Shown here piece by piece: positions 50,758-62,373 of a stretch of DNA of 64,000 bases. Position 1 is the stretch's first letter. The number at the start of each line of letters is the position of its first letter. Source of the DNA: Ichthyophthirius multifiliis (lineage: Eukaryota; Ciliophora; Oligohymenophorea; Hymenostomatida); assembly GCF_000220395.1 (NCBI RefSeq), contig NW_004087089.1, forward strand, positions 26,020 to 90,019, given 5' to 3'. The position numbers and the translations under genes are program-made. The notes under the pieces are model-generated. The model saw only the letters and a program-made list of their open reading frames with translations, was not told the origin of the DNA and made no database searches.

Positions 50758-53061
50758 TCATTTTATATTTAATTTTTGCTTTAATAATTATTTAGCAAAT
50801 TATAATTTTTTAATTTTTTTACTTTCATCTAAATCGTAACATTCTTAATAATTAATGTCGAAAATCTCAACATTTTAAAATTTATTTTAAATATGAAATT
50901 TTTTAAGTAAATATTTTTTATTAAATCTATTTTAATTACCAATAAAATGATAAGGTCCGTTTATTTCAATAATTAATTAATGTGAAGGAATATAAATATC
51001 GCAGTTGTAAATAAGAAACTATTTTTCAACTTCAAATTAAACATTTAATTTTTTCAAAATATTTATAATTTCTATAAAAAAGTTAGAAGTATTTAAATCA
51101 TGTACATTTTTTTGAACTTCAGTATTTTCTAAATTTATTTCATTTTCAAATTAATCATCTAAAATACTTAAAGTTAAATAAAAAGATTTTTTCATTAATT
51201 ATTTTTCTACACTATTTAAACTAGGTTTTTTTAAAGTTTAGATTATTTTAAACAATTCGTCCTTTTAATTTTAATAAGTAATTCCAGGAATTTCACCATT
51301 AAATATATTCATAAAAAATACAGAAAAAATATAGAAAATATTTGCATATAACTCTTCATTTATATATTAAATATGGTTAATAAAAAAAGATTTAATTTAT
51401 AAAAAGAACTGCTTACTAATCACAAAATCACTGAAAGCATAACTTTTAATAATGCTAACCATATGCCAATATTAAAACTATTAAAATGAAAAATTATTTA
51501 AACATGTAGAAATATGTTTTTGAAATAATTAATAAAGTTCTGAATCACAAAAGTTTAATTTTGAACAAATAAAAAATAAACCTGCTATTCCATTAAACGT
51601 AAATTAATCTATTATTGTCTATTGATTATATAAAAGAAGTTGTTATATAGTATTTTATATCAATAAATTTTAACTTTCATTATTAAATTATGTTGAAGCA
51701 GTTAGTATTTTAGTAAAAACAGTTATTTTATCTTAGAAATTATATTAAAATTCATATTGAGGCGGTAATTATATATAATTAGGATTTTAACGTAATTTCA
51801 ATGCATTTTTATTATCTTCTTAAAATAATTAGAAAATTTTCATTCTTATCTTCAAAGGAATATCAATTAAATAATTATATTAGAATATATTATAAACATT
51901 TCTGGAAGTTAAAATATCTTATTTTTAAATAATTTCAATGCATATATTAAATAGTTCACTACTTTTTTTTTAAATTATAGATAAATTCTTGCAAATTAAA
52001 TCGATAATAACATGGCTAAAATTTGTATTTTATATATTATTATGTGATTTTTATTTTATTGAAAGAACATAATTATTAAATTTATTAAATTAATTTGTAA
52101 TAATCGCCAATATTATTATTTATATTTAATTTTAAAAATTTTGTATATTACTAAAGTTTGAAGATAGTAAAACTGTGAATTTATAATGAATTTATTTATA
52201 ATTTACTTCTTATTCTAGTCCAAGTATATTAATATTCAAACTTAAATAGGAATAAATTTAAAGTATTATCTTAATATTTACTTTTTATGAAATAATGACA
52301 TGTAATTTATTTATCAAAAGATTTCTTAGTTTGTTGTTTTTAGTGAATCTTGTGTTAGATTCTTAATTTAAATAAATGCAAATATCAGTAATATTGCTAA
52401 AGTCTATTTTATTATGTTCATTGTGAAAATACATCTTGTTCATTACAACATTAGTATTTAATTTATGTTTACAGCAAAAATACATTATTTATCTCATTTT
52501 TTTTAATTCAATATTCCATTCGCATTCATGGTAAAAAATGGAAAGAATCAAATTTTATAATACATTTTAATATGCTTAGTGCAAATATATAGGCAATTGC
52601 TCGTATAATTCAAAAATTTATATCAAGTTATCAATTATTTTATTTGTTAAATTAGATGTTATTTATTTTTAAGATGCATTTAAATATAAGCAATAAATTT
52701 TTTCTCTAAAAACAATATCCATAGTTTTACTTTCAATATTTTTTTTTATTAATTCAATTAAAACATTTTGGAAATCTTCTAATAGATAATATTTATCATA
52801 TTTTTTATTTATAATAAAATTTGTTTTATGGTTGTAAAAATCTAATTCCTAAGAATTTTATGGAAATATAATTTCATAACTTTCTTTTCTAATTTATAAA
52901 GTGCAAAATAAATTTTTATTTATTTTAAATCTTTTAAAGTTTTAAATTAATTTCATATAGTTTCTTTAAAGCATTTTTTAAAAATATTTTTTTTATTAAT
53001 ATCTAGATTTTTTAATTTAAAAGATTGAAATATATTTTATTTATTTGTTATTTTTATACAT
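50758..53061 (-). CDS. RAP-domain protein, probable mitochondrial RNA-processing factor, 767 aa
   Basis: A single intron-free frame of 768 codons runs from ATG 53061 to TGA 50760-50758. The C-terminal ~70 residues are a RAP domain: FEVEKQFLIYNCDIYIPSHQ, LIIEINGPYHFIGN, RFNKKYLLKKFHIQ, VEIFDINYQEC. This is the 'D(I/L)......I.IE(I/V)(D/N)GP.HF' signature seen in apicomplexan, algal and FASTK proteins. The preceding ~600 residues are helix-rich degenerate repeats resembling the OPR/FASTK architecture. RAP/OPR/FASTK proteins act on organellar transcripts in mitochondria or plastids. The N-terminus (MYKNNKQIKYISIFQIKKSR) is basic and lacks acids, compatible with mitochondrial import (inference). 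It lies head-to-head with the gene starting at 53343, 281 bp away. Confidence 0.85.
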
Positions 53062-53342
53062 AAAAAAATAATAATAAAATAATTTATATTAAAACTAAAT
53101 TCATTAAATAAAATAAGATCAATTTCAAATTAAGTTATAATAAAAGAAAAACAATATTATTTTATTATAAAAATATATTATATATATAATTATTAAATAT
53201 TAATTTTAATATGAAATTTATAAATATCAATTAATTTAACATTCTCTTTAAATTTTTATATATTTAATTTCTTTACATAAACTAGTTTTTTTATTTTATA
53301 TAAACGCATAAATATATAGTTTTTTTTACTTTTTATTTAAAA

Positions 53343-54527
53343 ATGAAATAACTTCAAACTTTTCTTCATGGACTTCTAAATCCAATTCATAAAATTAATT
53401 TATATCCTCAAAATATTTATCTTCTCATGCTTATTCGGCAGTTTTGCTTTACTAAAGGTTTATATTAAATTTATATATATATTTAAAAAAAAAATATATA
53501 AAACAAATAATAAAAATAAATCTTAAAATAAAAATGTTTGCAATAAAAATTATATTTCTATTATATGTCTTTACTATTTAAAATTTCAGCTAATATTTAG
53601 TCAACCCAAAATCTACTATATATAATATGCTAATTTCTTAATTTTTTAAAAAACCAATATTTTTAATGATCTTTACATAAACTCATGTATAACTTTTAAT
53701 CTAAATTATTTGTTTTTAACTCTTTATTAATTAAATATGATAAAGAACATCCATATCATACAGATATGATAATATATTATACGTTTATTGATTCCCATAT
53801 TTCAGCAACTTAAATTATGTTTTAATGATTTACACTTTCCATAAGCATTATTTCATTATAAAACATTTCCTTATTTTATTTTTCTATAAATAATTTATAA
53901 AAAAATTAAATACTAAATAAATCTTTTTGATATATTTTTTTTTAATAAAAATATTTATTTTATCACTGAAGCGAAACTTCAAAAATCTAATTTCATATAA
54001 GAGTATATGCTTATTTGAATTTTTATTTAAAATATAAAACAATTTTTAGATTATTTTAATTATTCACATAAAGCTATTATTTCTAATATTTAGCAACTAA
54101 TTAGATTATTTTAATTTATTCTATCTTATGGTTACTAAGTTTAATAAAGTAAAAATATTAAATCACAATCCAAATAAATTTTTGAACTAATTATTATTTA
54201 AAATGCATTTAAGTCTATTTTTTCTAGTAAAGGTAAATTAATCATTTCATTATAACTTTATTCAAAAAGCTTTATTTAGAAATATTTTTATCATAATTAT
54301 ATATAGTAAAATAAAAAAATATTGAATAATTTATAAATTTAACTGATATGTAATGTTAATAACAGAAAATTTATGCTTCAACATAATTTTAGTCTTCATT
54401 CCTATTTAAGTGTTATATATTGCTTTTCGAAATATCTGTTGACAATAGTTTAATTTAATTTAATATATAGTCAATATATAATTTATAAAAATGTATATAA
54501 TTTTTATCATTTAACATATAAATATGA
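53343..54527 (+). pseudogene. Poorly resolved multi-exon gene, possibly degraded
   Basis: The first exon starts MKQLQTFLHGLLNPIHKINL and runs to a GT donor at about 53457. The last exon (from about 54362) reads KIYASTQFQSSFLFKCYILL and ends at TGA 54525-54527. Between them, helix-rich segments appear in different frames (CFNDLHFPQALF, LIRLFQFILSYGYQVQQ, IFELIIIQNAFKSIFSSKGK), separated by TGA codons that possible introns do not cleanly remove. At about 53666 and 53832, similar words (TTTTAATGAT...) place TGA in frame. The style resembles the helical-repeat part of the adjacent divergent RAP gene. This could be a real gene with unrecognised introns or indels, or a decaying copy. Function unknown. 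Confidence 0.4.
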
Positions 54528-54984
54528 AAATTAAATTTATTTAATTATTATAAATAAAGGTTTTATTAAAAAAATATTATTGTTCTTAAAAATGAAAATA
54601 TTATTGTTCTTAAAAATGAAAATACTTAAAAATTAAATTTTAACAGGAATATATAAATATAAATCTTCTAAATAAAAACTCATAATATTAGATAAAAATA
54701 ATTAGTTTTAATTATTATGATTATATTTTTCAATTAATAAAAAAAAATATATTTATTTAACTTTTTAATTATTATATTTATTTTAGGTTAATAGTCTATT
54801 TTTATTATTATAATCAATATCAATAATAATTAAATTGACATTAAAGCAAAAAATAAATAAAATGCAAATCATATATAAATATTTTATTTCACAAAATTAA
54901 TTATATATTTTTATATTTTCTATAGCAAATTTTTTTATTTTTACTAAAATATATTAAAAAAGTAATAAAGATTAAACAAAAAAA
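54528..54984. other. Intergenic with a 24-bp tandem duplication
   Basis: AT-rich DNA upstream of the SIN1 gene, notable only for the duplication at 54571-54622. Confidence 0.6.
54571..54622. repeat. 24-bp tandem repeat, two copies
   Basis: The unit containing ttattgttcttaaaaatgaa is present twice with exact 24-bp spacing just after the stop of the preceding gene. Confidence 0.9.
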
Positions 54985-57075
54985 ATGGAATTTTCAGAAG
55001 TTGGAGAACTTAATTACATAATCTAATCGTTTAAAACGATAAATTTATTATAAAATTAATCCAATATTTACTATGATAAATACAAAAACAAATAATTGGA
55101 TACAATTATATACGAAGAACCATTAGATGAAGAAATTGCAGAAAAAAAATACGAAAATTTGATAGAAAATATGATTTATAATAATGGCAAAAATTAATAA
55201 AATGAAGAAACTTTAGATGATATTTTATAGGAGATAAAATAAATAGTTTCTAAAAATTAAGAACTTTAATATTAAATATAATAAATTGAAGAAAATATTA
55301 TTTAAGAGAATAAAACAGAAAAAAAAAATATATAAAAAGAATAGAATATAATTTAAAATTCTCAACAGTTAGAGGAAAATGAATCAGAAGAACAAAAATA
55401 AATAAAAATAGATACATAATAAAATTATGCAAATAATTCCGAATAATCAAATAAATCAACAGATTAAGAAACAGGATATTAAACTTCTTATCATCCTCTA
55501 AAAGTTGAAGGCATTTTTTACCCTTTTTAATAGGGTCAATAAAACAATGAAGAAAAATTCGAAAAAGTCACTGAAAATGAAATTTTTTAAAGCTTCAATG
55601 AAGTCACACTTAAAAAGATTTCGCTTCTTAAACTATATTAAGAAAATGTAAATACATATATTTTTTTTTAAACATAGTATTTAATCTATAAATATTAATT
55701 TTTTTTATTTAGAAAAACGAAAAAGATTTTGTAACTAAAAGATAAATTACAGGTTAAAATATAAAAGAAATAAAAGTAAATAAAAATATATAAAAATTAA
55801 TAAATTAATAATTAAAATAAAATAAGGTATATTTTTTTGGAACAAAGTTTAATTTATTAATAAAAGCTGATAACTCTATTCAAATTTTAGAATTTATAAA
55901 AATTGCAATTGAAGAATATTTATAAAATTCAAACAGTGACAAATCACTTTTAAAATTTCCGAAATATCCTAACGGTAGAAAACTAAATAAAATAAAATAT
56001 AATTTAATAATATAAAGCCTATGAATTAAGATTATAGGATGAAAATTCACATAAGCCTGATTTAAATATTCCTGCTTTTGACTATAAACGAACTTTAATC
56101 CAAACAAATTTCGATTAAACTGTTTTGGTTGAAAATCCAAAATTTTAAGAACCTTAAACTAAAATACAAGATACTTTGTAAAAAAAAGTAGAAATTCCTA
56201 AAGGGCTTATGCTTTTGGATATTGAACTTGTTGATTTTGGATTGAAAACTATGATTACTATGAATGAAAAACTTACTGTTGCGGATGTCGTTTAATATGT
56301 AATTTAGAAAAAATATTAAAAGTTTTCGGTTAAGGATTGTATTGTACTTTGCTTGGATTAATAAGATATGTAATATAATGAAGTTGATATCAGTACACCT
56401 TTATTATAATTGGATTCGACTAATATATAGGTATATTTTAAGTTAATTTTTAAAAAAATAAAAAATATTTAGATAAAGAAAAAAATGTATGCAGATGAAA
56501 GTAAACCTTAATAAAATAAATAGCAATAAAATTAAATTAATGCATCTTTTCCTGAGTATAATCATATTGTTTAACCTATTAATGATTATAATTTATGTTA
56601 ATATGAGGAATTTTCGGTAATTAAGATAAATAATAAAGGAAAAAAATAAGAAAGAATTTTAGGAATTGATTAATATAAAATATAGAATATAAATAAAAAT
56701 ATTTAAAATTAGAGTGTTGGTAAAATTTATTTTCTTTACTTAATTTTTTTTTTTTAAATAGGTTTTCTTGATAGAATATTTTCTGATCCTTAAACTTGTA
56801 CTAAAAATCCGTTTAGATTAATTTAAAATCTACAAAGTATAATAGAATTTGATAATAAAGTTATAATGAAAGTTATTGATAGTCAAAATAAAATTAAAGA
56901 ATTAAAATATGTTATTGATAATCAAAATGATAAAATTAGATTGATTAATAAAATTGAAGGTTTGTTATAAAGGTAAAATAAAAAATTAATAAAATATTAT
57001 TTATTTCATAGGTAATAAAAAAAATAACAAGTTTTTTAAAGCTATTAGACAACATTAAATAGATAAAATAATTGA
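54985..57075 (+). CDS. SIN1/MAPKAP1-type subunit of TOR complex 2
   Basis: It starts MEFSEVGELNYIIQSFK with an acidic Gln-rich N-terminus. Introns fit at 55648-55712, about 55753-55825, 55975-56017, 56431-56472 and 56720-56761. The CRIM-like core spans FNLLIKADNSIQILEFIKI, AYELRLQDE and PDLNIPAFDYKRTLIQTNFD, matching the SIN1 'YELR...D.D.P.LDR.R.I..F.FD' block that binds TORC2 substrates. A Ras-binding-like domain follows (ELVDFGLKTMITMNEKLTVA, then DVVQYVI). A PH domain is suggested by EEFSVIKINNKGKKQERILG. SIN1 positions AGC kinases for TORC2 phosphorylation. One T-run near 55832 must be a base shorter for frame. The C-terminus and stop (57073-57075) are less certain. Confidence 0.85.
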
Positions 57076-57848
57076 AATTATAAAATTATAATTAAAGGTT
57101 AATATATATAATAAAATAAGTAATAAATATTTTTAGCTTAACTATTTAATTCAATTTATTATTAATGTATAATTTTTAACAAATAAAATTATGAATATTT
57201 TTCATTAACAATAATTTAATTTGATATTTTGAATGTATTTTAAAAACAATTATGTAAATAAAAATAAAATAATTTAATAAACTAATTGTTTAATAATATA
57301 TTTTTACAATTATTTATATTAAGCAAGTTATTATTTTATCTAAAAAAAAAACTAAGTAAATAGCTGATTAAAATAAAATTTTAAAATATGTAATTTTTAA
57401 ACATCAAAATTATTTAATTAAAAATAAATATTAAATTTTAAATATATATAATAAATATAAGTAAATAATTTAATATTTATTAATAAAATTATTGCAAGAT
57501 AGTATATATAATATACATAAATTTAATTTAGATAACAAAAAATTTTTTAGTATTAATTTAATTTAGATATCAAGCAATTTTTTTTAATAAAAAATAAATA
57601 ATTTTAATTTTAAATAAAAAATATATAAATTTTTTATTAAATTATTGATTTTATTATAAATTTAAAATATTAGATTTTATTTAAAGATTAAAAAAATTAA
57701 ATAAAAAAGCTAAAATGATTAATTTAAATTTTTAAATTGTAATTTTTCTTATTTATAACTATATTTACTATAAAAGATTTTAAAAGTTTATTTTAATTTA
57801 ATTATTCTAAAAGTTATTAATTAAAATAATAAAAATAAAAAAGTTAAA
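57076..57848. other. Intergenic, nothing recognised
   Basis: AT-rich spacer after the SIN1 gene, with no convincing frame. Confidence 0.4.
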
Positions 57849-58050
57849 AAATATATGTAATAAAAGGTATTTTTCCTATTTATTTTCGAGAAGTAGAAGT
57901 TTTTATTCAAGCATATTATTCTTTAATCCTTCAGCTAGTTATCCTACATATTATGAGCATCCAGCACTTGAACCTATCATTACTTAATATATTGTTTCAT
58001 ATGTTATTTCTCCCGCTTTTTGATGCCACCTAAATTTAAAAACATTAAAT
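57849..58050 (-). CDS. Short possible exon, unrecognised
   Basis: A locally less AT-rich patch (57885-58030). On the minus strand it reads FRWHQKAGEITYETIYQ, VMIGSSAGCSQYVGQLAEG, LKNNMLEQKLLLLE, after a possible ag acceptor at about 58033. No start codon or upstream exon could be found. The plus strand of the same stretch is also open. The base composition makes it more likely to be functional than its surroundings. It could be a terminal exon or a conserved non-coding element. Confidence 0.25.
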
Positions 58051-58222
58051 CAAAAATTAATAATTATATATATTTTGTTTTCTTTCATATAAAAATTTAA
58101 TTAAAAATTAATGAAATTAGCAAAATAAATAAAAAATATTATGAATTTAAATATGAATAAACAAATTAAAATTAATTTATTTTTAAAACAAAAATAAATA
58201 TGTATATTTTTTTTAAAAAAAT

Positions 58223-58825
58223 TCAATTGTTTGGTATTTTAATAAAATTCCTTAACAAAGTTGATATTTTAAAGCAGATAGTGACCCAAAATAAAGAAAA
58301 AAGTTAAACTTTATTATTTTCATATTTTTTTACCATTAAAAAGCCTAATGGATAAAATTACGATTCTGAGGCATTTATATGTATAGGGAATAAAGAATAA
58401 AGGTAAGAAATTATAAAGAAAATAATATAATATGAGTATTTTTGAATTTTTTAGGATTTTTCTAAATATTAATTTAAATTTATAATTTATTAATTATTTT
58501 GTATATTTTCTTGATTATTTACTGTTTCTCGATTCAATTGTTTTTCTTTTTCTAATTATTTTTATAATTGTAATATTTATCTTTGCATTTTCGAATATTT
58601 AACAAAGCTATCAGTATGATTAAATTGTTCTGCTTCTGTTTAAAGTTATTATATTTAAGTTTCTAATTATTTTAAAGGATTCTATTTTTGTTATTCTTAT
58701 GTTTGCTTTTTTATCTATAATTATTATATTTAACTTTTCGTAGTCAAAGTTAATCTTTCAAAATAATTATAATACAAATCTTATACTAAAAATACTGTTA
58801 AAAACTAAAAAAAGAAATAAATCAT
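58223..58825 (-). CDS. GET1/WRB-like tail-anchored protein insertion receptor, 200 aa
   Basis: A single exon from ATG 58825 to TGA 58225-58223 gives 201 codons. The layout is a hydrophobic N-terminal segment (MIYFFFQFLTVFLVQ), a long Gln/Lys-rich coiled coil (about residues 25-125), then two further membrane segments (YYIIFFIISYLYSLF and VQLFSLFWVTICFKI). The coiled coil includes FNHTDSFVKYSKMQRQILQL, close in spacing to the GET1/WRB 'D.FAKWAKL.RK.DKL' region that recruits the GET3/TRC40 ATPase. Topology and this segment together suggest the ER receptor for tail-anchored proteins. Similarity is otherwise weak and the assignment rests on pattern, not on search. Confidence 0.6.
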
Positions 58826-59402
58826 ATTATTATTTTTATTTTAAAGATTTCCTTTTTTTTACTATTTTAAAATAATAATTATAATATAATTTATTTTTTT
58901 ATATTTAAAAATAAAATATTAAATATTAAATAAATTTTTTTACTATATAACAATTTATTTTTTTTAAATATAAATTATGAAAAAAATTAATTTAAATCAA
59001 TTTTAATGAAATATTTTTTGAGTGCTTTGAAAATTCAATAAAGTATTTTAATATTACATTGTTTCATATAAATTTTATAAATTATTTTAAAAATTCTAAA
59101 TCTAAAATTAAAATATCTATTCAAAAAAGTATTTATATAGAATTAACTTAAATAAATTTTCGAAAATCGCTTTTTTTTTATTTAGTTTATTATTATAACT
59201 GTTGCTTTTTTTAATTGAATTTTATTTTTAAGATTGTAATATATAGGTGTAAAACATTATTCATTTTTAAATTTGAGATTGTTTCACATTTCTAGTGACA
59301 AATAATATTAATATTTAAATATATAATATATTTATATTTTTATAGAGTTTAATTAGAAAAATATGCCTTATGTATAAATAGAAAAATATGCCTTATGTAT
59401 TG
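58826..59402. other. Intergenic with a 25-bp tandem duplication
   Basis: AT-rich spacer between two minus-strand genes. Apart from the repeat at 59354-59400, nothing is recognisable. Confidence 0.5.
59354..59400. repeat. 25-bp tandem repeat, two copies
   Basis: tagaaaaatatgccttatgt occurs at 59354 and again at 59379, immediately downstream of a minus-strand stop codon. Confidence 0.9.
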
Positions 59403-60421
59403 TCATAAATAATAATAATTATTAATTTTCATTATCTTTAGTTTAACCAAATTTTATATTAAAATTAATATGTATAATACATTTATTTCATACTTTTTTT
59501 TTTTTCTTAAAATTGTTACTTGTGTTTCTTTCTTATTCAATATTTGAACTTAAATCTTTAAAATATTTTTAATTTTGGATAAAATATTCTTCTGATTAAT
59601 TATTATCTTCAATTACTTAGAGATTTTATAATCAATTATTTTTGAATAAATTAATTTAATCAAAAAAATTTTTTAATTACAAAAAATATTAATTATAGTT
59701 TTTTTATAAACAAAAACTATTTTTGAATATCTTTTTTCAAATTATATGATATAATTATTATGTTTGAATATTATTTAAATTATTTTTATATAAAATTAAT
59801 TTATTTGAATTAAGATTACTGTCACATTCTTTTATATATTACATATTATAATTTATAATTAAAACTATTATTTAATTAATATATTAACATATTGGAATAA
59901 ATATCCTTATATTATATCTATAAAACTATATCTCTTTATTTTTAATATTATGACAAATCTCCTGATTTATCTTAATATTAACTCTAAAATCCAATGAGTA
60001 TTTATCTCAAAATTTTACTACTTTTATTCAAATTTTAAAATTAATCTATTCAATATAATATTATATATAAAAATTATATTCATAAATTTATAAAAAAAAA
60101 TATAATTTATAATTTAGCAAAAAAAAATGATATACCTTTTCCTTTAGAAATCCGATAAATGCCAATATTTATATGAGAATCATTTTAATGTATATTTCGT
60201 TTGGTAAAAAACATTCTTATTATATAATACTAAGAGTTTATATCAAACTTTTAAAGAAATTTTTTTATAAATTAATTTAATTTTTTAATAATTTACCAAT
60301 AAATTCTAATATTTTCGTTTGAATCTTAATGTAATTTATTAAAAACTTTAACTAAGTATTTATATGAAAATTTTTATTACAAATCAAATAGAGATTATTT
60401 TTTGTTTATTAATTATTTCAT
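59403..60421 (-). CDS. Hypothetical helix-rich protein
   Basis: ATG at 60421 starts MKQLINKQQSLFDLQQKFSY, followed by KYLVKVFNKLHQDSNENIRI and IYWQIIKKLNQFI. The minus strand stays free of TGA down to the stop at 59405-59403, much longer than expected by chance when TGA is the only stop. A likely intron, GT at 60135 to AG at 60046, removes an AT-rich low-quality stretch. The next exon continues LILKFEQKQQNFEINTHWIL and ELILRQIRRFVI. The exon lengths leave one base unaccounted for, so a further intron or an indel exists. I recognise no domain; the composition suggests alpha-helical repeats. The plus strand also has a long open frame (from 60127), which reads less naturally. Confidence 0.45.
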
Positions 60422-61167
60422 AAATATATATATTTTTCTAAAAAATTTTATTATAATAATTTTAAATTACTCTTATGATATTAATAAATATATGGGAAAA
60501 AAAATTCAAAGTATCTAAATCCTTATAAATGATCAAAATAATGATGGTGTTTGTTTAAAAACAAAAATATTTAACATGTTTTTAATAAAAACCAAAAAAA
60601 TAATTAATATTTAATTTATGTAGCCAAGAAATAAAAAATCTGATTATATTCTTTATAATATAGCTTTATTAAATTACTGTTCTTAAATTTAATTATAAAA
60701 TAGATATTGCTAATATATATATATATATATATATATAATTATATATATAAAAAAATATATTTTTAATAAAATATTTAATTATGATTTATTATTATCAATC
60801 TTTTTTATATATATATTTATTAAAATTAATTTTAAATATATTTTAAAATTACATATATTTTAATAAAAGATATATTTCAAAAAATTTATTATTTAAATAA
60901 ATTATGGTTTTTCATATTTACAATATAAATTTTTATAATAAAAATAAAAAAAATATTATATTATGAAAATTAAGCTATTATTAAATAAAACAAAAACTAA
61001 TAAATATATTATTTATAAAAATATTAAATAGAATTAAAACAAAATATTTATATAAGAAAATAAATTTTTAATTTCTAAAAAATTAATATAAATTATAATA
61101 TAAATATTTTCTTTTTCTTGATTAAAAAAAGATATACATATAAAAATAATTAAAAAAAAATATATAA
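60422..61167. other. Divergent intergenic region with (TA)n
   Basis: AT-rich spacer between the minus-strand gene and MCTS1, with a TA tract at about 60714-60735. It presumably carries both promoters, but no motif is visible. Confidence 0.5.
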
Positions 61168-61725
61168 ATGTTTAAAAAAATAGAAGACGTAAGTAACATT
61201 AATCCCCTTAATAAAACGGCATAAAAAAAACTTAGGGAGAAAATAATAGATGCATTTCCATTATTGGAATCGGTTTTGGATGATTTTATGCCCAAAAAAT
61301 GCACTATAAATAGTCAAAAGTTTTATACTTAGGAACATAAATATGAATTATTTTGGGTTGAAAAATTTCCTGCATTCTTTAAAAATGATAAAGAGGACGA
61401 ATTATTTCCCACAGTTAGATTGATTCATATGTACCCCGATTTTTTGCCAAGAATGTAAACGGATTCAGGTGCTATTAAATTCATTTTAAATGGATCAAAT
61501 GTAATGTCTAAAGGTTTATAGACATAAGGCGCATTTATTGATGAGTCTGTTTAAAATAGAAGTATTGTGGCTGTTTATGCATAAGGAAAAGAACATGCTA
61601 TGGGAGTCGGGAAGTGTACTATGAATGCTTAGGGTATCAGGGAAGCTGAAATCGGAGAAGGGATTATTATGTATCATATTATTGGAGATTAATTATGGCT
61701 TTTATAAGAACCTAAAAAAAAGTGA
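61168..61725 (+). CDS. MCTS1 / Tma20 translation factor, PUA domain, 185 aa
   Basis: An uninterrupted frame from ATG 61168 to TGA 61723-61725, the clearest gene of the right end. The N-terminal DUF1947-like half (KLREKIIDAFPLLESVLDDF, MPKKCTINSQKF, YELFWVEKFPAFF) leads to FPTVRLIHMYPDFLPRMQTD. The C-terminal PUA domain is GAIKFILNGSNVMSKGL, AVYAQGKEHAMGVGKCTMNA and IGEGIIMYHIIGDQLW. Length and order match animal MCTS1 (about 180 aa). MCTS1 pairs with DENR to recycle post-termination 40S subunits and restart at particular initiation sites. DENR is not in this window. No intron. Local composition is less AT-rich than the flanks, as expected of a conserved coding gene. Confidence 0.95.
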
Positions 61726-62373
61726 TTCTAATATTTTTAAATAATATTTTGTTATTTTTAAAAAATAATATATTTTTGACTTTTTATTTAATTAAATTTT
61801 TTTCAATATAAAATATATAAAAAAATATTTATATAAAATTTTTAAAAAATAAATTTTCTTAAACTTATAAAAAGATTAAAAAAAACTTAATAAATTAAAA
61901 AAAAAAAAAAATTATTAAATTATTTATTTAAATAAATATAATTAAAATTATTTTTAAATATTAAATTAATAAAATAAATATAAATTAATATCTATTTAAA
62001 ATAAAAATTAAACATATAAATTATAAAAATTTTATATATTAATGAAATTGAGTTTATTCATTATATTTAAACTAAAGATTAATAATATTAATAAAGAAAT
62101 ATAAAAAAGAATTAAAGATATAAGTAAAAATATATTATTAGCTAATTAAAATATTAACATGTTGTATATGAGGATGTTTTCAATACATAAAAAAATATTT
62201 TAATTGAAAACATTTTATAACAAGGAAAAATATTTTTTTAAAAATATAACTAATTAATATTTAATAGATTTATTTTAAAAACCATATTAATGAGATAAAA
62301 ATAATATCTATATTATTAAAAATTTTTAAATTAATATTAATTTTTTAATTAATTAAATAAATAGTATAACTAT
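61726..62373. other. Spacer between convergent genes
   Basis: AT-rich DNA between MCTS1 and the subtelomeric minus-strand gene. Nothing recognisable. Confidence 0.5.

Noticed and set aside
55880-56140. Minus-strand frame of 86 codons
   Set aside because: Antisense to the SIN1 CRIM region.
60127-60690. Long plus-strand open frame starting MIYLFLQKSDK
   Set aside because: It overlaps the minus-strand frame starting at 60421, which has a more natural N-terminus and a longer TGA-free run. With TGA as the only stop, antisense frames are often long by chance. This is a weak preference.
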